Assembly: GCF_028640845.1 (NCBI RefSeq)
Contig: NC_080540.1
Span: forward strand, 155,379,920-155,443,919
Length of the DNA stretch: 64,000 nt
Direction of reading: 5' to 3'
Source of the DNA: Ahaetulla prasina
Taxonomy: Eukaryota; Chordata; Lepidosauria; Squamata; Colubridae
Below, one piece after another: positions 56,738-64,000 of this stretch. The position numbers and the translations under genes are program-made. The first letter of the stretch is position 1, and every line of letters starts with the position of its first letter. The notes beneath the pieces are model-generated. The model had not been told where the DNA came from. It saw only the letters and a program-made list of their open reading frames with translations, and ran no database searches.

Positions 56738-57131
56738 CAGGTAGTCCTGGACTTACAACCGTTCATTTAGTGGCCATTCAAAGTTACAACGGCACTGAAA
56801 AAAGTGACTTAGACCATTTTTCATACTTACAATTGTTGCAGCATCCCTGTGGTCACATGATCAAAATTGAGGCACTTGGCAACTGGCATGTATTCATGAC
56901 AGTTGCAGTGCCCCGGGTCATGTGATCACCTTTTGCAAACTTCTCACAAGCAAAATCAATGGGGAAACCAGATTCACTTAACAACTGTGTTACTAACTTA
57001 ACAGTTGCAGTGATTCATGTAACACCTTTGGGAAGAAAGATCATAAAATGGGGCAAAAGCCACTTAACAACTGTCTTGCTTAACAACAGAAATTTTGGGC
57101 TCAATTGTGGTCGTAAGCCAAGGACGACCTG
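56738..57131 (+). mobile_element. pogo/Tigger-like MITE
   Basis: Starts 'caggtagtcctggacttaca' after TA, ends 'gtaagccaaggacgacctg'. Contains 'ggtcacatgatcaaaattga' and 'gtcatgtgatcaccttttgc'. A full-length reference copy for this family; non-autonomous. Confidence 0.93.
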
Positions 57132-57383
57132 TGTAGAGCTACAGTTTTCTGGAAACAGTAAGGTTGCCATAGAACAACCTTAGAAGGATAGTCTTTATGA
57201 AGTGGTTTCAAATCCAAGATAAAAGATTGTCAGAGGATCTAGCATCTTAAAATCAATACCATCTGGAGAGTAAACGGCAAGAGGTATAGTTTCTTTATCA
57301 CCATCATTATTTATAAATTTCCCATTATACTTCTAAATTAATATGCAGAAATCATATACAAATGTGAGTTCTTTTTCATCTTT
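57132..57383. other. unassigned DNA
   Basis: Nothing recognised. Confidence 0.4.
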
Positions 57384-57391
57384 ATTTATCC

Positions 57392-57762
57392 CATGGGTGT
57401 CAAACTCACAGAGTCACAATGAGTGGGATTCAAAAAATTTTTACTACCAGTTCTGTGGGCATGGCTTGGTGGGCGTGACAGGGAAAAGATACTGTAAAAT
57501 CTCCATCCCCACCCCACTCCAGGGGAAGGATACTGCAAAATCCCCATTTCCTCTTGATCAGCTGGGACTCAGGAGGCAGAGAATAGATTGGGGGAGGGGG
57601 GGCAGTCAGAGGTGGTATTTACCGGTTCTCCAAACTACTCAAAATTTCCGCTACTGGTTCTCCAGAACTGGTCAGAACCTGCTGAATCCCACCTCTGCAT
57701 TGTCGTCACATGACGTATCACAATTTTTTTTTCCTGGGATGGGCGTGGCCTGTGACACCCTG
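57392..57762. mobile_element. family C hAT MITE interrupted by family D
   Basis: Outer ends 'catgggtgtcaaactcacag' and 'gggcgtggcctgtgacaccctg'-type with flanks atttatcc and atttatca. A family D MITE sits inside at 57421-57702. Confidence 0.88.
57421..57702. mobile_element. family D hAT MITE, nested
   Basis: Starts 'gagtgggattcaaaaaat', ends 'cctgctgaatcccacctctg', with the 'ctccaaactactcaaaattt' block. No clear 8-bp copies around it. Confidence 0.88.
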
Positions 57763-57880
57763 ATTTATCATATTTCTATGGCTGTCTATCTCATAAAACA
57801 TGATTCTGGGCAGCGTACTATAAAAAAAACCCATAAAGTCACAATATTTAAAAAATCCACAATTAAAACATTAATATTAT
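57763..57880 (-). mobile_element. probable LINE 3' UTR scrap
   Basis: 'ggctgtctatctcataaaac' 'attctgggcagcgtactata' resembles the piece at 25965 and reversed L2/CR1-type 3' UTRs. Confidence 0.4.
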
Positions 57881-59099
57881 TATTAGAAGTCTTGGCAAAA
57901 GCACGAACTCTTTCCGGTCAAGCGCTCCTGCATTTTTGATTAAGCATCATTCTACTTCCGTGGCATTAGTGCCGAATACTGATGCTCATTCTCAGTAAAA
58001 TGGGTGATTGAACAGGGACTAACCGAGGTTCACGGCATTACAAGCAGCCTTCTTCAAGGTTTTTAAGGCAACTCTGCCACACTGCTCATACTCAAATCAT
58101 CTGGATGTTTGTTTACCAACCTTATAGTCAAAGCAAAAAAATAAATAAATAATAATCTGGGGAAATTAAGTCAAGGCTTTGAAGTCCCATAACATGTGGC
58201 CTCATTTCTGGTCTCATTCCCTGCCTGCTTTCCCCCCTGCAGTTATCCATCAGGGCAACCAGTTTAATAATATTGTCCTGGCCAGTTTTGTACTGACCCA
58301 CAGAAATGTTTCTAGCTTGATGGAAAACAGAAGCTAAATTGCAGGTCACAAACAGAACTGAGCATTCACATCAGTGATGTTGGTTTATTTGTTTATAGCC
58401 CCACTCTCCTCCTCGAAAATGCAGGGAACCCATAGAAAATAATGTCCTTTAAATGGTTTGGGGATCATGACGGCTTTTGTATTTAGTCTCAGCCGTTTTT
58501 CAGTTTAAAGAATCAGGGAAGATAGGCTGAAAATATACCGCTGACAAATCAAGGAAGAAGAAAAGGGGAGTTCCGGGTTTTTTACCCTTTTACTTCACAC
58601 AAATCATCTGAAATTCATACCAGCCCTTTTTACTTTATTTACGAATCCTGATGAATCTACAACATGATGGAAATAGGAGAGCACAGCCAATACCGCCACA
58701 CACCCACACACACACCCAAACTCCATTGCTGGCAAGTCACTGATCTGTGATTGCCTCTCTTTGCAATGGGCAATCCATCTTCTTTATAGGGACTATCTGC
58801 AGCTGGCCCCATCTGTGACATCAAAAATACAATTATTATAGCCAGAGTCCTCCTTCCCTTTCTGAATTTCACCACAGCTTTTACTCCTCTCTGCTAAATT
58901 ACTCAACCTTCCCCATCCCCCAACCTACATACATATGGGACCATGTTGCAGGGGTGGGGGGTAGACTTGTGTGGTATAATCATGGCTTTGGAATTAGCAA
59001 GTGAAATGGTGCTCTTCTACGGAGGGAAATTGAAATTGATCATTTGACTTCATTGGTTAGGCAGGTGGAATTCAATCAGCAAAGGGCATGAAATCAGGA
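57881..59099. other. unassigned DNA
   Basis: No repeat or gene recognised; a short CA-rich run lies at 58695-58720. Confidence 0.4.
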
Positions 59100-59141
59100 A
59101 GAGGAGGGAGGGAGGGAGGAAGGAAGGAAGGAAGGAAGGAA
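59100..59141. repeat. (GGGA)n/(GGAA)n microsatellite
   Basis: Four GGGA-type units then about six GGAA units. Confidence 0.93.
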
Positions 59142-59751
59142 AGGCTGAGCTAATTGTTTTATTATGAATATTACTGTACTCCCCTTCAGTTAAGTTCACC
59201 GAGTAAGAAAACAGGCATTTCTGAGGGCTTTGTGCCTGAAAGGGGAAAAAATAAGTAATGTAGTCCACTTGCTCTATCAAAGTGCTCTAAGTGTTTCTGA
59301 AGTTTTATTAGTTTGGTCCCAATAGATGACAGGCCTATGTCAGGCTTAACTGCATCAGCCGACCCTTTTTATTAAGGGGAAAAATGTGTCTATGAGAAAC
59401 ATCTAATTTTAAAAAATGGACCATACAGCGTCTCCTTCCTCCCCTGGCATTTCTAGAAGGTCAATTCTCAAGATGGGAGAATGCTTTTTAACCCTGAATG
59501 TGCAAGGAGCACAAAATGCAAAGGGGATGGCTCCCCTGATTCCTTGTTTCCCAAAAATTAGCTCCCAGAAAGTAATCGGTTAAACTGGTTTAAGACTCTG
59601 TTCCTTTGCTGCCATTTACTAGTCTGGATTCTGCAGCCCGGATATGGGTTGCTTCATTTACTAAGCACCTGCTTGAGTGATCATTCGTCCCACACAGGCA
59701 AACAATGCTGAAGGTTTTTTTGAGCCCTCCCTATCCACCCAAACATGTAGT
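59142..59751. other. unassigned DNA
   Basis: Nothing recognised. Confidence 0.4.
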
Positions 59752-59838
59752 CAGAGGTCTTCAAACTTGGCAGCTGGCTGGAGAATTCTGGGAGTTGAAG
59801 TCCACAAGTCTTAAAGCTGCCAAGTTTGGGGACCCCTG
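59752..59838. mobile_element. family A hAT MITE, shortened
   Basis: 'cagaggtcttcaaacttggc' to 'gccaagtttggggacccctg', 87 bp. The left arm has lost its middle, so the hairpin is incomplete. No target copies visible. Confidence 0.85.
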
Positions 59839-60149
59839 AATAATTGATGGCAAGATTCAATTTGGTGGGTTTCAGCTTTCCTTAAGTGTTGTGCAAGACA
59901 CTGTTAAGTAATGGTAGATGATATATCTGGGGATCCTATGGGGTGGAGAAAGTCTCCTTAGATGACAATGGACATTGATTTATTTCCCAATGTCTACATT
60001 TTCATAAGGCTTGAATGCTTAGAAGTGAAGGGTCTAAAGACCCAGCTAATAAAAATGTCCTTTTAAGAAAAGATCACTTAAAATCTGCCAGTTTACCTGT
60101 TTTTGTTGGTTTATGTTATTATTGTTTAAGTGTAGGATGCAGATATAGG
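59839..60149. other. unassigned DNA
   Basis: Nothing recognised. Confidence 0.4.
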
Positions 60150-60247
60150 GGCTGGACTAGAAGACCTCCAAGATCCCTTCCTATTCTATTCTATTCTATT
60201 CTATTCTATTTTATTCTATTCTATTATCCCATTCTATCCTATCCTAT
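60150..60247 (+). mobile_element. CR1 3' terminus with (ATTCT)n expansion
   Basis: 'ggggctggactagaagacct' 'ccaagatcccttcc' is the extreme CR1 3' end. It runs into about nine ATTCT units and then ATCCT variants. The rest of the LINE is absent. Confidence 0.88.
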
Positions 60248-60347
60248 CCATTTGGGAGGTTGAAGTTCAACATTGAAGTTCAACATTGCAACCAATTTAT
60301 TTTGAAAAGGGATTCTCCGTTCCGTATGAGCCCACACTGAATTTTAA

Positions 60348-60616
60348 GAGCTGTGGTGGCTCAGGCTGTGAGAAGCCTGTTATTAGAACACAGCAGCCTG
60401 CAATTACTGCAGGTTCAAGCCCCACCAGGCCCAAGGTTGACTCAGCCTTCCATCCTTTATAAGGTAGGTAAAATGAGGACCCAGATTGTTGGGGGGGCAA
60501 TAAGTTGACTTTGTAAATATATACAAATAGAATGAGACTATTGCCTTATACACTGTAAGCCGCCCTGAGTCTTCGGAGAAGGGCGGGATATAAATGTAAA
60601 TAAATAAAAAAAAAAG
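60348..60616 (+). mobile_element. tRNA-derived SINE with L2-like tail
   Basis: 'gctgtggtggctcaggctgt' head, box B 'ggttcaagcccc', tail 'gccgccctgagtcttcggag' 'aagggcgggatataaatg', then an A-rich end. Confidence 0.94.
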
Positions 60617-61032
60617 ATCCTTTGAAAGGGCCTTTCTTTCTGACCTCTGAAATGGAAGGCATGTTTAGTGAGAGGGTAACAAGGAACCATTTTGCTGGTC
60701 ATGATTTAGTTCTACTACCGTTTTTTATCATGGCTTTTAACTGACTTGTTTCTTGTGGTAGGTTTTAGCTGTTGGGACTTCTTGCTTTCTGTTGACTGAA
60801 GAGGTTTGAATGGAGACATTTGCATATGTATTATATATGAGGTATAATTATATATAAAAATATATAGGTTATAATTATATAAAACTATAACTGACAATTA
60901 TTAGTTATAATGATTATATATAATTACTAACTCCCTTGAGCTCTTTTTTCGCAGACACACAGGATATAAAATCATCATCGGTGTCTGTGTTAAACTACAG
61001 TGACACAAAAATGAAGGAACATATGTTTTATA
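60617..61032. other. unassigned DNA
   Basis: AT-rich with a TATA/ATTA-rich stretch at 60830-60925; nothing else recognised. Confidence 0.4.
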
Positions 61033-61428
61033 CAGGTAATCCTTGACTCACAGCCACAATTGGGGCCAAAATGTCTGCTCTTAAGTGAGACATGTGGTAA
61101 GTAGGTTTTGTCCCATTTTACAACTTTTCTTGCCACAGTTGTTATGTGAATCACTGCAGCTGATAAGTTAGTAACTTGGTTGTTAAGTGAATCTGGCTTC
61201 CCCATTGATTTTGCTTGTCAGAACGTCACAAAAGGGGATCACATGACCCCGGGACACAGCAATGGTCATAAATATGAACCAGTTGCCAAGCATCTGAATT
61301 TTGATCACATGAGCATGGAAATGCTACAAAGGTTGTAAGTGTGGGAAATGGTCCTAAGTCCCTTTATTCAGTGCCTTTGTAACTTTGAACGGTCACTAAA
61401 TGAACTGTTGTAAGTCGAGGACTACCTG
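61033..61428 (-). mobile_element. pogo/Tigger-like MITE
   Basis: Starts 'caggtaatccttgactcaca' and ends 'taagtcgaggactacctg', bordered by TA on both sides (61031-61032, 61429-61430). Opposite orientation to the copy at 56738. Confidence 0.94.
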
Positions 61429-61430
61429 TA

Positions 61431-61940
61431 CTTATCTTGTGACATTGCCATTAAAGTATGAAAAGGGGGAAGTTAGCATCATGATGTTGGGACCCACATT
61501 TTGTCACTGGCCCCCTTTATGGAGACCTGTGATGATGATTGTTATTAAAAATAGTGGGATAAACTAGTACAAGAGACTTACAGTTTTGCATTGGGCAAGA
61601 AAAGCTGTTCTGTCTAGAAATCTCAGGAGCTAGTCATCTCTAGATCATACATAGAACTATGCTAAGTGTCCTTATGCTTGTTTCTACTCATCTGGTAAGA
61701 AGAGCAGAGTTGGCTTAATATAGTAGTGCCCTGGAAGGACCTTGGAGAATGCTGGACCATTCTGTACTGCTTTTCCCCTGAAGTCTATATAGTCCTGATT
61801 GACTTTACCATAATGGCATGAGTTTCAGAAGGACTTATGGCAGACTGGAATATGATCTTCTCCCTGAAATGCCTTATGATTCAATGTTTCTTTTTTTTTT
61901 TTCCCCCCCGGTATGGGTGCTTGGTTAAATAAACAAAAAA
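61431..61940. other. unassigned DNA
   Basis: Nothing recognised. Confidence 0.4.
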
Positions 61941-62010
61941 GAATGGAATGGAATGGAATGGAATGGAATGGAATGGAACGGAACGGAACGAAACAGAACA
62001 GAACAGAATA
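61941..62010. repeat. (GAATG)n/(GAACG)n microsatellite at a CR1 3' end
   Basis: About eight GAATG units, then GAACG and GAACA variants. It directly abuts the minus-strand CR1 3' terminus. Confidence 0.95.
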
Positions 62011-62665
62011 GCAGAGTTGGTAGGGACCTTGGAGGTCTTCTAGTCCAACCCCCTGCACAGGCTGAAAATACCATTTCAGACAAATAATTGTCCAATCTCT
62101 TCTTGAAAACTTCCAGTATTGGAGCATTCACAACTTCTGGAGGCAAGTTGTTCCACTGATTAATTGTTCTAACTGTCAGGAAATTTCTCCTTAGTTCCAG
62201 GTTGCTTCTCTCCTTGATTAGTTTCCACCCATTGCTTCTTGTCCTGCCCTCAGGTGCTTTGGAGCAGGGGTTTCCAACCTTTCAGACCTTAGGGACCACT
62301 AAATTCATAATTTTAAATCCCGAGGACCACTAATATGAATTTTTTAAAAAGATAAATAGTAATTAGTGCAATATAAAAATGCAAATAATTTTTCTGCGGA
62401 CCACCAAAATTTTCTAGCGAACCACCAGTGGTCCACGGACCACTGGTTGGTGACCACTTCTTTGGAGAATAGTTTGACTCCCTCTTCTTTGTGGCAGCCC
62501 CTGAGATATTGGAACACTGCTATCATGTCTTCCCTCAGTCCTTCTTTTCATTAAACTAGGCATACCCAGTTCCTGCAACCGTTCTTTATATGTTTTAGCC
62601 TCCAGTCCCCTAATCATCTTTGTTGCTCTTCTCTGGTAAAATTTATCTTGGGGTGCATTGGTCAA
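62011..62665 (-). mobile_element. CR1 LINE 3' part, minus strand, interrupted
   Basis: 'gcagagttggtagggacctt' onward is the reverse CR1 3' region, longer than the other copies. At its far end the minus strand reads MIRGLEAKTYKERLQELG, a CR1-linked frame. A 195-bp hAT MITE (62265-62459) splits it. Confidence 0.93.
62265..62459. mobile_element. family H hAT MITE inside CR1
   Basis: Starts 'caggggtttccaacctttca', ends 'ggttggtgaccactt'. Perfect 8-bp copies ctttggag at 62257-62264 and 62460-62467. Contains 'cgaggaccactaatatgaat' and 'gtggtccacggaccac'. Confidence 0.93.
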
Positions 62666-63217
62666 TCACAGTTTATAAAAGTGTGGGGACAGGAAAAGAG
62701 AAAGAGGCCTAAATCAGCCAGATACTACCTTGTGAGACTGCACAAAAGGCATTATTGTTCTTGCCTACCCAAAATGCTCCAACAATGCAGCTTCTCAGCT
62801 CTGTGGCTCTTTGTTGCAGGAAGGTGATCGCCAAAGTGTGACAGATGTTGTTTTAAATCCTTCTCACAGGCTGACTTGAAGAATCTTTGTTTCTTTCCTG
62901 AGTCTCATGTCAGGAGGTTTTGTGTGGATAGGCTTACAAGAGCTCTTTAAAACTGTAGTGAGGGAATAATTTCCCACAGTCAAATATAGAGTAGTTTGTA
63001 AGATCAGGAAGCAAAAAGAAAAAGTGAATGGTTTTTATTTTTTCAAAGATAAGCTGAGATGCTATTGGAACCCAGGATGGACCACAGACAACCAATTTTG
63101 AGTTTTGCCATTTATCTATACCATTTTAGAAGGAGGGAATACTTTAAAAAAAGAAGATAACTAGAGTAGTAGATAAGACCTATGGAGGCTTGAGGTGAAC
63201 TCATGCCAAGACGGTGA
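62666..63217. other. unassigned DNA
   Basis: Nothing recognised. Confidence 0.4.
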
Positions 63218-63225
63218 GCCTTGGA

Positions 63226-63490
63226 CAGTGGTGAAATCCAATTTTTTTTTACTACCAGTTCTGTGGATGTGGCTTGGTGGGCGTGGCGGGGAAGGATACT
63301 GCAAAATCCCCATTTTCTCCCCCTCCTAGAGGAAGGATATTGCAAAATATCCATTCCCACCCCACTCTGGGGCCAGCCAGAGGTGGTATTTGCCGTTTCT
63401 CCAAACTGCTCAAAATGTCTGCTACCAATTCTCCAAAGTGCTCAAAATTTCCGCTACCGGTTCTTCAGAACCTGCTGGATTTCACCCCTG
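63226..63490. mobile_element. family D hAT MITE
   Basis: Starts 'cagtggtgaaatccaatttt', ends 'ctgctggatttcacccctg'. Perfect 8-bp copies gccttgga at 63218-63225 and 63491-63498. The 'ctccaaa.tgctcaaaat' end block is duplicated. Confidence 0.96.
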
Positions 63491-63659
63491 GCCTTGGACA
63501 TTTTCATCATAACTATCTCCATCCCACCACTCCAGCAGACACCCAGTTCATCGGCATGAGTACTGAAATGCATCTTCAGCAATTGCAAATCTGACTCTTA
63601 AAAAATCTCCCATAAGAAATGCCAACCGTATAGGGTCTGCCTATATAGGTATAGGGTTC

Positions 63660-63756
63660 TGTGTAGGGTCTGTATAGGTATAGGGTCTCCTGCTTGAGCA
63701 GGGGGCTGGACTAGATGACCTACAAGGTTCCTTCCAACTCTGTTATTCTATTCTAA
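63660..63756 (+). mobile_element. CR1 3' terminus
   Basis: 'agggtctcctgcttgagcag' 'gggctggactagatgaccta' 'ccttccaactctgttattct' is the CR1 end with a two-unit ATTCT tail. Confidence 0.9.
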
Positions 63757-64000
63757 ACTACAAAAAATCTCTGGAGCACAGGGCTGAAGCAGATTCATAA
63801 TCCCCCAGCTTCCCTTTTGGGGGCTGATCAACATCTGATTGATTACAAAGAGGTTGCCAGGAAATCTTGGTGATCTCCTTGAAGAGTTGCTGGCTGGCAC
63901 TCAAAAAACCCTCCCATTTTCCTCAGTGAAACAAGCAAATTTGATGTTCTTCTCCAAGAGACCTGGGAATGTAAATCCTTGGGATTTAATGGTTATGTGA
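63757..64000. other. unassigned DNA to window end
   Basis: Nothing recognised. Confidence 0.4.

Noticed and set aside
1..64000. CRISPR arrays, operons, prophage or other prokaryotic systems
   Set aside because: No regularly spaced direct repeats with unique spacers, no dense coding; repeat content is vertebrate.

Overview
This window looks like repeat-dense, apparently gene-free nuclear DNA from a squamate reptile, most likely an advanced snake. The evidence is the repeat mix: a Sauria-type SINE with a BovB-like tail, L2-tailed tRNA SINEs, CR1/L3 LINE ends running into ATTCT/GAATG microsatellites, RTE/BovB, L1, L2 and Penelope pieces, two compact Ty3/Gypsy elements, and many hAT and pogo/Tigger-like MITEs (short non-autonomous DNA transposons). 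I found no host protein-coding gene, RNA gene, CRISPR array or operon. The species call is inference; no database search was possible.

Layout. 1-5 kb: a compound microsatellite, SINEs, and a Tigger-like MITE split by a 390-bp solo LTR. 5-10 kb: RTE fragments, five or more hAT MITEs (two at one target site, three layers nested at 7.77-8.54 kb), and a CR1/L3 LINE end. 10-12 kb: a 0.7-kb foldback and a 5'-truncated L1 with a perfect 20-bp target duplication. 13-26 kb: Tigger- and hAT-like MITEs, TTCC/GGAA microsatellites, a CR1 end and a Sauria SINE. 26.2-30.8 kb: a complete but broken Ty3/Gypsy element on the minus strand. 31-48 kb: MITEs, SINEs and a Penelope remnant between long stretches of unassigned DNA. 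48-50 kb: an L2 LINE end, a 526-bp solo LTR and two MITEs. 51.5-56.0 kb: a second Ty3/Gypsy element of the same family on the plus strand, with nearly identical LTRs. 56-64 kb: CR1 ends, Tigger- and hAT-like MITEs and a last SINE.

MITE families are labelled here by their ends. A: palindromic, CAGGGGTCTCCAAAC. B: CAGTGATGGCTAACC. C: CAGGGGTGTCAAACTC. D: CAGTGGTGAAATCC with an ACTACCGGTTC block. E: CAGTGGTGGGTT with GCATGCGC blocks. F: CAGGGGTCGGCAACC. G-J: single copies. Many carry 8-bp target duplications, so their borders can be given to the base. The elements form working sets only in the parasitic sense: L2 probably moved the L2-tailed SINEs, BovB/RTE the Sauria SINE, and absent autonomous hAT and pogo-like transposases the MITEs. 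No new molecular system is evident. The most informative signals are insertion architecture: shared target sites, nesting, an LTR mosaic patch, inverted arms, and young LTRs around ruined reading frames.
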